DNA of 64,000 bases from assembly GCF_020524005.1 (NCBI RefSeq), contig NZ_JAIVKK010000004.1:620001-684000 (forward strand), in the 5' to 3' direction. The stretch's first letter is position 1. The number at the start of each line of letters is the position of its first letter. Below are positions 36,507-45,625 of this stretch, piece by piece. This stretch comes from Microbulbifer aggregans. Its GTDB lineage: Bacteria; Pseudomonadota; Gammaproteobacteria; Pseudomonadales; Cellvibrionaceae. A program made the translations under genes and the position numbers. The notes under the pieces were generated by a model. That model was not told where the DNA came from. It made no database searches and worked only from the letters and a program-made list of their open reading frames with translations.

Positions 36507-36788
36507 TGATAAATCCTGGTATTGAATCGGAATAATATTGCCTACACGAGGCGGGTGTTGCTTGGAAAATAAGCCGAGACTTCAAACACAGGACGAGGTA
36601 TTACGAGTAAAACAGCGAAATGTAGATTGTAACTGTAAGGCTTTCTTTCTAGCAGGACACCACTCTATAGGTAAGTGAGCGGGCTGTCTACAAAATGTTC
36701 AGGGTCTTGCGTAATTGGTCTGGAAAATGGCTGTTAAGTCACTTTAGTCACCGGTGCGTGTCCTTGCGCCCAATGAGCGGCCAGTGGG

Positions 36789-38261
36789 TTAGCCATTATC
36801 TTCGATTTTCTCCCGCAGCTTGCCGAAGACATCGCGGATCAGCCGCTTTGCGGCGGGTGTCTTCTCGTTGATTTCCGCGCGCAGTGCCAGGAGCGCCTCA
36901 TCTTCTGGCTCGATGTTGAGACCGCGCTTCACGTTGCGGTCTGCCGTTTTGAGATCGCCCTCAAGAAGGCTGGCGCGGGCGCGGCGGGTGTATTCGTCGA
37001 CGACTGACTGGATGCCGGCCAATGCCTGCGGGTTGTCGGTATCCAGCGCCAGTGCCTCGCGGTAGAAATGCAGCGCGTTATTCTCGTGTGGGCGGTTCAG
37101 CGCGCCGCGCTCCAGGGCTTCGGCGCCGCGGGCAACATAATCCTGTACGAGCCGCTCTGTAACCTGTTCCAGCCCGTCGAGTGCCTCGTCATTGTTTTCG
37201 TCCAGCAGCAGTACCTGGCGGAAGTAATAACGGGCATTGTCCTGCTCCGGGAATATGTAGCGTGCTTCCTCCATCCCCAGCTCTGCCTGCTGCAACAGAC
37301 GGTCAACCTCGCGATCAGTTTCGGTTTTGTAGGTGAGGGCAAACAGCAGCAGGAGCGCGCTGATTACACCGGTTACCGGCAGCAGAACGCGTGGTTTTCC
37401 CGCCAGCCAGCGTTGAATATCGAATCCGCCAGCAGGGCTGCCATTGGTAACAGCGGGCCTCTCTCCGGCCAGGAGATCAATTGCCGACACCAGTTCTTCA
37501 CAGCTCTGGAAGCGCGCGGCGGGCCGCTTGGCCAGCATGCGCGACAGCAGCGGGGAAAGGTCGGCGTACTTCGCTGGTAATTCCGGCAGTGGCAGCTGGA
37601 TATGGTTGATGGCGGTACTGGTGTGGCTATCGCCTTTGAACGGGTTATGGCCCAACAACAATTCCAGCAGGATCACACCGAGGCCATAGATATCCGTGGT
37701 GATATCCAGCGGCTGGCCCTGGGCTTGTTCAGGGCTGCTGTAAGACGGGCTACCGAGACTGAAGCCCGCCTGGGTGAGATCTGAGTTGTTGTCTACATCC
37801 TTGGCGATACCAAAGTCAGTGAGCACTGCGGTGCCGTCTTCACGAAACAGGATATTTGCCGGTTTCACGTCGCGGTGGATGATGCCTTTTGCATGGACTA
37901 CGGCAAGCCCTTCGGCAATCTCGCGTATCAGGCGTAGAACCGGGGCTGGCTCGCGGAAACGTTCCCGATTTTCGTCTAGGTCGCCGCCCCCGACAAATTC
38001 CATCGCGATGTAGTGGTCGCCACCGGGCAGGGTGGAAATATCGTAGATAGTGATGATGTGGGGATTGTTGAGACTGGCAATAAAGTGCGCTTCGTTGATA
38101 AAGCGCTCATTCAGTTGCGCTTCGTTGGTGTTGCGCAGCACCTTGATGGCTACCTTGCGGTTCAGTGATTCCTGAGTGGCCAGGTAAACAGATGCCATAC
38201 CGCCCTGGCCGATAGGGCCGTGAACAGTGTAACCGGGTATGTGTAGTTGGGGGTGCGTCAT
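36789..38261 (-). CDS. Hanks-type Ser/Thr protein kinase with membrane segment and C-terminal repeats
   Basis: Membrane-anchored kinase of 490 residues. The catalytic domain is complete: GQGGMASV at 18-25, ATP-binding Lys40, HRDVKPAN at 129-136 with catalytic Asp131, DFG at 149-151 and SPEQ near 176-179. A single membrane helix (VLLPVTGVISALLLLFALTY) lies at about 292-311. The last ~180 residues are helical, TPR-like and predicted outside the inner membrane. The ATG at 38261 is chosen; the upstream in-frame start is a TTG with no support. No PP2C phosphatase gene is adjacent. Targets are unknown. Confidence 0.9.
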   Translation of the reverse strand: MTHPQLHIPGYTVHGPIGQGGMASVYLATQESLNRKVAIKVLRNTNEAQLNERFINEAHFIASLNNPHIITIYDISTLPGGDHYIAMEFVGGGDLDENRERFREPAPVLRLIREIAEGLAVVHAKGIIHRDVKPANILFREDGTAVLTDFGIAKDVDNNSDLTQAGFSLGSPSYSSPEQAQGQPLDITTDIYGLGVILLELLLGHNPFKGDSHTSTAINHIQLPLPELPAKYADLSPLLSRMLAKRPAARFQSCEELVSAIDLLAGERPAVTNGSPAGGFDIQRWLAGKPRVLLPVTGVISALLLLFALTYKTETDREVDRLLQQAELGMEEARYIFPEQDNARYYFRQVLLLDENNDEALDGLEQVTERLVQDYVARGAEALERGALNRPHENNALHFYREALALDTDNPQALAGIQSVVDEYTRRARASLLEGDLKTADRNVKRGLNIEPEDEALLALRAEINEKTPAAKRLIRDVFGKLREKIEDNG

Positions 38262-38705
38262 AACGGCCAGCTTTGCCAACAAGAAATGAACTGCTGGCAA
38301 TGGCGTCAACAGTCCCTGGATCTATTGCAAGCCGGCAAGGATACCGGCGCAGCAGAGGGAGTTAAACCAACCGGGGCACAAAACCCGCATCCGCGTGAGT
38401 GGATGATGACGCAGGAGTGACCGGAAAGCTGACTTTAAGTCAGAAATCTTTTGGCATTTCCCTTTTTCGCACGATGGGGTGCGAAAGCGAGCCAGATCGG
38501 GGGCTCCAGTTCTCTCGAGTGGCGCTATCGGGCAAAAGATGACGGGCCTTATTGGTGCAGTCAGCTTCCGGGGTTGCAAGCATTAGGCGATGTGGTGATA
38601 TTTTGCGCAATGTTGGTTTGCGTGCCAGACAGATAGAAATAAGTGCGATCTGCCGGGGCGCCAGCAAACGTGAAAATAGCGATAAAAGCAGTTGAGAGTT
38701 ACCCA
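38262..38705. other. 444-base gap between divergent kinase and OmpW-like genes
   Basis: This region must hold divergent promoters. I could not identify a convincing -35/-10 pair, operator or small gene. Open frames on the minus strand here overlap the OmpW leader and are not protein-like. Confidence 0.4.
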
Positions 38706-39386
38706 ATGAAAAAACTTACCGGTGCAGTAGTACTGTTCACAGCCCTTTGCGGTACCACGGGCGTGGCTGGAGAGGCCGGTACCAGTGTCGTCAAACTTGG
38801 CACGGCCAGTGTCAGCTACAACAACAATTCCACCGAGCTGAGCGGGGACTTCACCCCTCCCGGCGTCACCGCAGTCGCGGAAGATCACAACGTCGCCGCC
38901 TTTATGTACGATTACTTCGTTACTGATAACTGGTCTGTCCAGCTGGCAGCGGGTCTGCCGCCCACGGTGAAGTTATCCGCTGCCGGTACCGGTGCGGATC
39001 TCGGGCAGGTTGGCGAAGCCAAGGCCATGTTTCCCGCGGTCATCGCTCTCTATAACATCGACCTGTCCAATAAGTTCAGTGCCTACATCGGTGCCGGGGT
39101 CAACTACACCAAGTTTGTCGATTCGAAAATCTACGACAGCTACGAGACCGCCTTTGGTGGCGAAAGTGAGGGCAAGATCGAAGACTCTGTTGGCGGCGTA
39201 TTTAAAATCGGCGGCAGCTATGCAGTGAATGACAACTGGATGGTTGATGTAGCCTACGCGCGCCATTGGATCACCGCGGATGCCAAAGTCACCACAAGCA
39301 CGCCCGGTATAGGCGATGTGGAGCGCTCCATCAGTGTGGATGTCGACCCGGATATCATTTCATTTGCCGTTGGCTACAAGTTCTGA
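38706..39386 (+). CDS. OmpW-family outer membrane protein
   Basis: Eight-strand outer-membrane barrel of 226 residues. Signal peptide MKKLTGAVVLFTALCGTTGV is followed by the strands characteristic of OmpW: NVAAFMYDYFVTDNWSVQLA with GLPPTV, the loop MFPAVIALYNIDLSNKFSAY, GAGVNYTKF, and the C-terminal DPDIISFAVGYKF ending in Phe. OmpW forms a small hydrophobic channel linked to stress responses in other bacteria. ATG at 38706 starts the signal peptide; the longer frame is not protein-like. A repeat and a strong terminator follow. Confidence 0.9.
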   Translation: MKKLTGAVVLFTALCGTTGVAGEAGTSVVKLGTASVSYNNNSTELSGDFTPPGVTAVAEDHNVAAFMYDYFVTDNWSVQLAAGLPPTVKLSAAGTGADLGQVGEAKAMFPAVIALYNIDLSNKFSAYIGAGVNYTKFVDSKIYDSYETAFGGESEGKIEDSVGGVFKIGGSYAVNDNWMVDVAYARHWITADAKVTTSTPGIGDVERSISVDVDPDIISFAVGYKF

Positions 39387-39401
39387 TCTGAAAAAAATCT
39401 G

Positions 39402-39437
39402 CAAGAAACAATACAAGAAATAATACAAGAAACAATA
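39402..39437 (+). repeat. Three tandem 12-base repeats after the OmpW-like gene
   Basis: CAAGAAACAATA at 39402-39413, CAAGAAATAATA at 39414-39425 and CAAGAAACAATA at 39426-39437. They lie between the OmpW stop and its terminator, so the copy number changes only the 3' untranslated region. Confidence 0.85.
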
Positions 39438-39478
39438 AAAAAACCGGTGCAGTGTCTGGGATTTGCACCGGTTTTTTT
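39437..39478. terminator. Strong terminator shared by convergent genes
   Basis: A 15-bp stem with A and T runs (39437-39451 with 39464-39478) and a 12-base loop, between the OmpW-like gene and the convergent PCP_red gene. Confidence 0.92.
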
Positions 39479-39536
39479 TGCCTTACATAAAGGCAGTTAG
39501 CCTTTGTCGTATAGTGCGGATCCGTTGCCGCGCTCC

Positions 39537-39716
39537 TCAGGTTTTACCCTGCTCCTGTTGCTGAAGTTCAGTCATGAAGTCACAGGTAATCAGCGTAATG
39601 CCGCGCTCCCTCGCCACCTCTTCGACCCGCTTTTTAATTTTCGAGCGAACAAAAACCGGCGCCATTTTCAGGGCTTCCTCGGCGAAGATGTCCCACTCCA
39701 AGTCTTCAGTACTCAT
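39537..39716 (-). CDS. Small PCP_red-domain protein (59 residues)
   Basis: The product starts MSTEDLEWDIFAEEALKM and continues APVFVRSKIKKRVEEVARER, GITLITCDFM. The order Trp, Ala-Leu, APxFVR, Arg-rich helix, AREx, GxxxIT matches the small PCP_red domain (PF08369), first described at the C-terminus of protochlorophyllide reductase ChlB/BchB but also found as stand-alone short proteins in non-photosynthetic bacteria. AGGAGG seven bases before the ATG is a near-ideal ribosome-binding site. Its function in non-phototrophs is not known. Confidence 0.82.
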   Translation of the reverse strand: MSTEDLEWDIFAEEALKMAPVFVRSKIKKRVEEVARERGITLITCDFMTELQQQEQGKT

Positions 39717-40052
39717 GGCCAGGCCTCCTAAAATTCACAATCGCAAACCAATAAATAACCCCGCGAAGCGCCAAGTCTAGTGATGGGCTATGGAATACAT
39801 ATGCGAAAAGTCATTTTTGGGCTGAATTGTTTCTACTGCCGGGAAATTAACGCCTGTTCAGGTTACCGGTGCCGGGTACAAGGCAACTCCGTTTACATGC
39901 AAGCGGGTATTTATTGGTAAAGTCCGTTGTCGGACGTGCTAATTTCAATGCGCCCGAGATTAACCCGCTCGCTGAAGCTCTGAAACCACATATTTGTCAG
40001 AGATGTCCAGCTGCCCGGCGAATTTCAGAATTTTTTTGATCAGTAACGTTTT
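39717..40052. other. 336-base divergent promoter region with nothing else recognised
   Basis: This lies between the PCP_red gene (minus) and the ABC exporter gene (plus). No terminator, repeat or small gene could be supported. Confidence 0.4.
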
Positions 40053-41852
40053 ATGACAGATACCCCGAAACCCGCCTCTGGCAACGCCTCAAACATGAGT
40101 GCGCGAGAAATGATGATCGCACTCTGGCAGTTTGTGCGGCCCTACCGAAAGGTGTTGTTCGGTGCGGCCGTGGCGCTGGTTTTTACCGCCGCAATTACGC
40201 TGTCTATTGGTCAGGGAGTACGCCTGCTGGTGGACAACGGCCTCACCGGCGACTCCAGCGAGGCGCTGGCTCATGCCGTGCAGGTGCTGCTGGTATTGGC
40301 GTGTCTTATGGCCATCGGCACCTATGCTCGCCATTATCTGGTGTCCTGGCTGGGCGAGCGGGTAGTGGCCGATCTGCGCAAGGCGGTGTTTGACCATATC
40401 GTGACCCTGCATCCGAGCTACTTCGAGACCAACCGCAGTGGCGAGATCATGTCCCGCCTCACCACCGACACCACCCTGCTGCAACATATCATCGGTACCT
40501 CATTCTCCATGGCCCTGCGCAGCACCCTGATGTTTGTGGGCGCGCTGGCCCTGTTGCTGTTTACTAACCTCAAGCTCAGCCTGATGGTACTCGTGGGCGT
40601 GCCACTGGTGCTGTTGCCCATCGTGCTCTACGGCCGCCGGGTACGAAAGCTGTCCAAGGCCAGCCAGGATTCCATTGCCGATGTGGGCAGCTATGCCGGT
40701 GAAATTATCCAGCATATAAAAACCGTGCAGAGTTACACCCGCGAGCAGGATGAACAGAAGGCATTCGCCCGTGAAGTGGAGGCAGCATTCGATGTCGCCA
40801 GGCGGCGTGTGCGTCAGCGTTCACTGTTGATAGCGGTCGTGATCCTGTTGATGTTCGGTGCGGTCAGTACCCTGCTGTGGATAGGCGGCAACGACATGAT
40901 TGCAGGTCGTATGAGCAGCGGCGATCTGGCCGCATTTGTGTTCTACGCCATGATGATGGGATCAGCGGTGGCGACCATTTCTGAAGTTTACGGCGAGCTA
41001 CAGCGGGCCACCGGCGCCACGGAGCGGCTTATGGATCTACTCAGTGTCGAGTCGGAGATCCCTGCGAGCAGCGCAGATTCCTCCCCGGAATTATCGACAG
41101 GCTGTGATACTGCTGAGGTGGTGTTCGACACGGTGGAGTTCAGTTATCCCTCACGGCCCGACCAGCCTGCAATTAGTGGATTGAGCCTGCATGTCGCAGC
41201 GGGTAAAAGTCTGGCCCTCGTGGGGCCGTCTGGCGCCGGCAAATCCACACTACTGGAACTTCTCCTGCGCTTTTACGATCCGCTTGGAGGACGTATCACC
41301 CTGGATGGTGTGGATATCCGGGATATGGATACCGGCACCCTGCGCCGGCAAATAGCCGTTGTGCCGCAACAGCCTGCCCTGTTTACCGCCGATGTCTGGT
41401 ACAACATCCGCTACGGCAAGCCCGACGCGAGTGACGAAGAAGTGATTGCCGCGGCAAGGGCCGCACATGCACACGAGTTTATCGAGCAATTGCCCGATGG
41501 CTACAACAGCCATTTGGGCGAGCAGGGTACGCGCTTGTCCGGAGGGCAGAAACAGCGTCTGGCCATTGCGCGCGCTATTTTAAAAGATCCAAAGATTTTA
41601 CTGCTGGATGAAGCCACCAGCGCGCTGGATGCGGAGAGCGAGTATCACGTGCAGCAAGCATTGGAAGCGCTAATGCAAGGCCGCACTACCATCATCATTG
41701 CGCACCGGTTGGCGACTATTCTGCATGCGGATCGCATCGCGGTACTGGATCATGGGTGCGTAGTGGCGGAGGGCAGTCATACGGAGCTCGTGCAGTCTTC
41801 GCCTCTATACAAGCGGCTGGCAGAGCTTCAGTTTCAGGAATATCAACACTGA
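40053..41852 (+). CDS. ABC exporter, fused membrane and ATPase domains (MsbA-like)
   Basis: Half-transporter of 599 residues expected to act as a homodimer in the inner membrane. Six membrane segments occupy about residues 30-320. The nucleotide-binding domain has Walker A GPSGAGKST, Q-loop VPQQPALF, signature LSGGQKQR, Walker B ILLLDEATSALD and the H-loop IIAHRL. HPSYFETNRSGEIMSRLTTD is a coupling-helix motif of lipid and drug exporters. The substrate could be lipid, drug or peptide; MsbA itself is usually next to lpxK, which is not present. Confidence 0.9.
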   Translation: MTDTPKPASGNASNMSAREMMIALWQFVRPYRKVLFGAAVALVFTAAITLSIGQGVRLLVDNGLTGDSSEALAHAVQVLLVLACLMAIGTYARHYLVSWLGERVVADLRKAVFDHIVTLHPSYFETNRSGEIMSRLTTDTTLLQHIIGTSFSMALRSTLMFVGALALLLFTNLKLSLMVLVGVPLVLLPIVLYGRRVRKLSKASQDSIADVGSYAGEIIQHIKTVQSYTREQDEQKAFAREVEAAFDVARRRVRQRSLLIAVVILLMFGAVSTLLWIGGNDMIAGRMSSGDLAAFVFYAMMMGSAVATISEVYGELQRATGATERLMDLLSVESEIPASSADSSPELSTGCDTAEVVFDTVEFSYPSRPDQPAISGLSLHVAAGKSLALVGPSGAGKSTLLELLLRFYDPLGGRITLDGVDIRDMDTGTLRRQIAVVPQQPALFTADVWYNIRYGKPDASDEEVIAAARAAHAHEFIEQLPDGYNSHLGEQGTRLSGGQKQRLAIARAILKDPKILLLDEATSALDAESEYHVQQALEALMQGRTTIIIAHRLATILHADRIAVLDHGCVVAEGSHTELVQSSPLYKRLAELQFQEYQH

Positions 41853-41946
41853 AACCTGTCACGGAGCCGATGGGTATGTGCATGCCCTGGAATACGGCGG
41901 CGATCACGGAGGTAACCGCCGGCTTTGCAAACGCTGAACGGTAGTT

Positions 41947-42447
41947 TCAGCCAATCGGGCAGGCGACGTTCTGTCCCTCGCCCCAGGCCATCACCGATTC
42001 CATAAACCAGTCTGAACCCCACGGGGAATAACCGGTAATGGATACGCCGGTATCCTGTTGCGGCTCCACATTAATCACCGCCACGATATTGCCACCCTCA
42101 TGCTGTGGGCCCGACAGGCCCAGGGCCTCTCTTCGGATGGTGAACTGGGTCAGGCTGTCGGACTCCGCGGTGACCGCGTAGTGCCAGATCCCCGAGCCAC
42201 TGCCGAGCACAGGGATGCCAGAGCGGATAGCCGCGCCCTGCTTCGACCCCTCAACACAGGCATCCATATTGGTCTGCAGGCTGCGTATGGAGTCCTGGTA
42301 GCCTATCGCCGGTGATGTGGTGTATACCCTGCCAAAAGCCGAGTCACTCAACTGATCGGCAAACTCATCAGGCGTGTTTGGCGGCAGCAGTACAGCACAG
42401 CTCTGCAGGAATGCCATTCCGAGGAACGCCATCAGGCATTTATTCAT
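41947..42447 (-). CDS. Putative lipoprotein of unknown function
   Basis: Protein of 166 residues with signal MNKCLMAFLGMAFLQSCAVL; lipobox LQSC would be lipidated at Cys17. The mature part has no recognised domain. It predicts several beta strands (GIWHYAVTAESDSLTQFTIR, GNIVAVINVEPQQDTGVSIT) and two further cysteines (DACVEG, NVACPIG) that could form a disulfide. It converges with the ABC exporter gene. Confidence 0.68.
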   Translation of the reverse strand: MNKCLMAFLGMAFLQSCAVLLPPNTPDEFADQLSDSAFGRVYTTSPAIGYQDSIRSLQTNMDACVEGSKQGAAIRSGIPVLGSGSGIWHYAVTAESDSLTQFTIRREALGLSGPQHEGGNIVAVINVEPQQDTGVSITGYSPWGSDWFMESVMAWGEGQNVACPIG

Positions 42448-42739
42448 TATCTTTCACTCTTTTTGTGTTGTTTTTATTGGTCTTGCGTGGAAGGGGGGCA
42501 CCTGCCCAAGGCTGGGTGGGTTGCCGGATCAGCACTGTTGCTCGCAACGCATGACGTGTTTTATAACATTCAATATCCCGCTTTGGTAGGAGTCTGCTCT
42601 GCTGTCAGGCTGTTCTTTGGGCGCAAATATTAAAGGGGAAATCTTGAGGGAAAAATGGATGGACCGTTTGAAGTGGTAACTTGGGCAGTCGTCGCGATGA
42701 CAAGGCGATAAATGAGTGCAAGGGAATTTGGGGCCGACA
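42448..42739. other. Gap with a degenerate REP-like fragment
   Basis: Around 42585-42610 a GGTAGGAGTCTGCTCTGC stretch resembles the left arm of the REP at 33220-33298 but lacks a good second arm. Otherwise I see no gene or terminator in this stretch. Confidence 0.35.
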
Positions 42740-42778
42740 AAAAAGCCGACGCGAAATAGGCATTCACGTCGGCTTTTT
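42740..42778. terminator. Terminator of the ABC-F gene
   Basis: A perfect 12-bp stem (42740-42751 with 42767-42778) with A/T-tract ends, about 55 bases beyond the ABC-F stop. Confidence 0.9.
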
Positions 42779-42831
42779 GGAAGGCATTTATGTGTCCGGT
42801 GACCAATCAGTCCTTTTGTGCTTCAGGAGAG

Positions 42832-44439
42832 TCAGGCCGCCTGGGCTTCCTGTCGCGCCCGGTCTGCCAGGTACTCATCGTAGGTACCCTGGAAGTCGAT
42901 CATCTTGTGGTCCTTGATCTCCAGAACACGTGTGGCCAGTGACGATACAAACTGGCGGTCGTGGCTGACGAAGATCAGGGTGCCTTCGTAGTGGGACAGG
43001 GCCTTGTTGAGTGCCTCGATGGATTCCATATCCAGGTGGTTGGTAGGCTCGTCCATGATCAGCACGTTGGTGTCCATCATCATCAGTTTGCCGAACAGCA
43101 GGCGGTTCTTCTCACCACCGGAGCACACGCGCGCTTTCTTGTTGGCGTCGTCGGCTGTGAATAACAGACGGCCGAGCATGCCGCGTACGGTCAGGTCATC
43201 GTGCTTGGGCGTGCGCCATTGGGACATCCACTCAAAGATGGTCAGGTCGTTGTCAAAGTCTGCGCTGCTGTCCTGCGGGCAGTAGCCAATGGCTGCGTTC
43301 TCGGACCATTTGACCACGCCGCTGTTGGCCTGCAGCTCGTCTATCAGGCAGCGCAGGAAGGTGGTCTTACCCACACCGTTCTCGCCGATTACGGCCAGGC
43401 GTGCACCAGCCTCCAGTATCAACTCGCCACCGGCAAACAGCTGCTCGCCATCGAAGCCGTGAGACAAATCTTCCAGAGTCAGTGCCTGCCGGTGCAGCTT
43501 CTTGCTCTGCTGGAAGGTGATATAGGGCTTCACCCGGCTGGACGGCTTGATTTCCTCCAGCTTGATCTTCTCCATCTTCTTCGCGCGCGAGCTGGCCTGT
43601 TTGGCTTTGGACGCATTGGCAGAGAAGCGGTTTACGAAGGATTGCAGTTCTTCCAGCTCGGCGCTCTTCTTCGCGTTCTCCGCGTGCAGCTGTTCCTGGA
43701 TCAGGGTGGAGGCGGCCACAAAGTCCTCGTAATTACCGGGGAAGATTCGCAGCTCGCCATAATCGATATCCGCCATATGGGTGCACACCTGGTTCAGGAA
43801 GTGACGGTCATGCGAAATGATGATCATGGTGCTGCGGCGCTGGTTCAGCACTTCCGCCAGCCAGTGGATGGTGTGGATATCCAGGTTGTTGGTCGGTTCG
43901 TCCAACAGCAGGATGTCCGGATCCGCAAACAGGGCCTGCGCCAGCAGCACCCGCAGTTTCCAGCCTGGAGCTACCTGCTTCATCAGGCCGAAGTGCAGGG
44001 ATTCCTCGATGCCCGCCTCCAGCAGGATCTCGCCTGCGCGGCTCTCGGCGCTGTAGCCGTCCAGCTCGGCGAACTGGACTTCCAGATCCGCCACGCGCAT
44101 GCCATCTTCCTCGCTCATTTCCGGCAGCGAGTAGATGCGGTCACGCTCCTGCTTGATCTCCCACAGGCGCGTATCGCCCATGATCACCGCGTCCACCACG
44201 GTGTACTCCTCGAATGCAAACTGGTCCTGGCTCAGGATACCCAATGTGCAGCCGGGAGCTATGGATACATTACCGGCGGAGGGTGCGAGTGCACCGCTCA
44301 GGATCTTCATAAAGGTGGACTTGCCGCAGCCATTGGCCCCGATCAGGCCGTAGCGGTTACCGTTGCCGAACTTGGCAGAGATATTTTCAAACAGCGGCTG
44401 GGCACCAAACTGCATGGTGATATTGGCGGTGGTGATCAA
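42832..44439 (-). CDS. ybiT: ABC-F ATPase, YbiT-like
   Basis: Soluble tandem ATPase of 535 residues of the ABC-F translation-factor group. It has two cassettes: GANGCGKST with [10 protein letters not shown] in the first, GENGVGKTT with [11 protein letters not shown] in the second, joined by a charged P-site tRNA-interaction linker ([20 protein letters not shown]). The sequence closely follows E. coli YbiT, whose start (MLVSSNVTMQFG) aligns with the TTG codon at 44439 ([12 protein letters not shown]). A GGGAA site precedes this TTG. No ATG occurs near, so a TTG start is the best choice; the open frame upstream is not YbiT-like. Expected to act on ribosomes. Confidence 0.92.
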   Translation of the reverse strand: MITTANITMQFGAQPLFENISAKFGNGNRYGLIGANGCGKSTFMKILSGALAPSAGNVSIAPGCTLGILSQDQFAFEEYTVVDAVIMGDTRLWEIKQERDRIYSLPEMSEEDGMRVADLEVQFAELDGYSAESRAGEILLEAGIEESLHFGLMKQVAPGWKLRVLLAQALFADPDILLLDEPTNNLDIHTIHWLAEVLNQRRSTMIIISHDRHFLNQVCTHMADIDYGELRIFPGNYEDFVAASTLIQEQLHAENAKKSAELEELQSFVNRFSANASKAKQASSRAKKMEKIKLEEIKPSSRVKPYITFQQSKKLHRQALTLEDLSHGFDGEQLFAGGELILEAGARLAVIGENGVGKTTFLRCLIDELQANSGVVKWSENAAIGYCPQDSSADFDNDLTIFEWMSQWRTPKHDDLTVRGMLGRLLFTADDANKKARVCSGGEKNRLLFGKLMMMDTNVLIMDEPTNHLDMESIEALNKALSHYEGTLIFVSHDRQFVSSLATRVLEIKDHKMIDFQGTYDEYLADRARQEAQAA

Positions 44440-44660
44440 GAGCGTATTCCCGAGGGCATTGAGGTGGGCGACTATGAAAGAATCATTGATGAAATTCGCC
44501 AACACGGAAGCATGCGGCGGGCCGCGCACTATAAGGGCTGGCAGACGTAGTGTCGAGAGATGCGTGCAAAAAGTGTACAGGTTGAGGTGAAAACCAGACT
44601 GATGTCGCCCGGGTGAATCAGGGCCTGGCCAGAGCCGGTTGAACCGGCTGGTCAGCTATC

Positions 44661-45380
44661 TCATTTCACGCACACATAAACGGAGTTGGTGGAATCGCCA
44701 TTCATAAACGGGTTATAAAAAGAGACCACATGGGACCTGACCGCTGGAAATACTGTTTTCAATAAAGACTCGAAGTGCTCTTCCGGCAGGTTCTGTGACC
44801 ACATGGCGAATACCCCATTGGGCTTCAGCTGTTCGGCCATAAGCGCCAGGTTTTCGGTGGTGTAAAAGCTTGCATTGGCTGCATTCAGATACTCGGTAGG
44901 CGAGTGGTCAATGTCCAGCAGGATGGCATCGAACTTCCTGCCCGCGGCATCCGGGTCAAAGCCGGTCTCCGGGCTTGTGGCCAGATCAAAAAAACTGCCA
45001 TGTACATAACGGCTTCTGGTATCCGCATTCAGTATCTTGCCAAGAGGTACCAGTTCGTCTTTGTGCCAGCCGATCACCGTATCCAGTGCATCAATCACCA
45101 GCAGTTCTGCAATACGCTGGTCTTTTAATGCGGCCACCGCGGTATAACCGAGCCCCAGGCCTCCCACGACCACATCGAGCTGCTCGCCCTGTACCTGAGC
45201 CAGTCCCAGGGTAGACAGCGCCTCTTCTGCCTCCACAAACATGCTCGACATCAAGAATTCATCGCCCAGCTTCACTTCGTAGATATCCCTGTCGCCCAGT
45301 GCGGGAATGCGCCGCCTGCGCAAAGAGATTTCTCCCAGGGGGGAGGCTTGGCTGTCGATCTCTTCAAATAATAGGGACAT
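44661..45380 (-). CDS. Spermidine-synthase-like methyltransferase-fold protein
   Basis: Protein of 239 residues with the Rossmann SAM-binding fold. Motif I is VVVGGLGLGYTAVAAL (about 70-85), with the acidic loop VIDALDTVIGWHKDELVPL after it and ILLDIDHSPTEYLN as motif IV. The arrangement matches spermidine-synthase-like proteins that lack the full putrescine-binding site, so polyamine synthesis is not assured. ATG at 45380 is preferred over the longer frame. No speD partner is adjacent. Confidence 0.82.
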   Translation of the reverse strand: MSLLFEEIDSQASPLGEISLRRRRIPALGDRDIYEVKLGDEFLMSSMFVEAEEALSTLGLAQVQGEQLDVVVGGLGLGYTAVAALKDQRIAELLVIDALDTVIGWHKDELVPLGKILNADTRSRYVHGSFFDLATSPETGFDPDAAGRKFDAILLDIDHSPTEYLNAANASFYTTENLALMAEQLKPNGVFAMWSQNLPEEHFESLLKTVFPAVRSHVVSFYNPFMNGDSTNSVYVCVK

Positions 45381-45625
45381 GGCTGACTTGCTCTGATGTA
45401 GTTGGCAGGCGGGTGAAAAGGTGCATGTGTGCAAAGCGGATGCAACTTTAGGCATTTATGCAGGAGTCGCTATCGAGCAGCAGTATACGGTGTATCGCGA
45501 TGCCCGTGATGGGGTAGTCCCGGAAACTGTTGGAATGACGGCTAAACAGCGGAAAGTATTTTTGTTGAGGCGAACCGCTGTATAGAGGTTCGCCCAAGTC
45601 GATTCGCCGCATTAGACCGCGGTCG

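Noticed and set aside
43201-44550. Plus-strand open frame opposite the ABC-F gene
   Set aside because: The ABC-F protein on the other strand is unmistakable; this frame is antisense.
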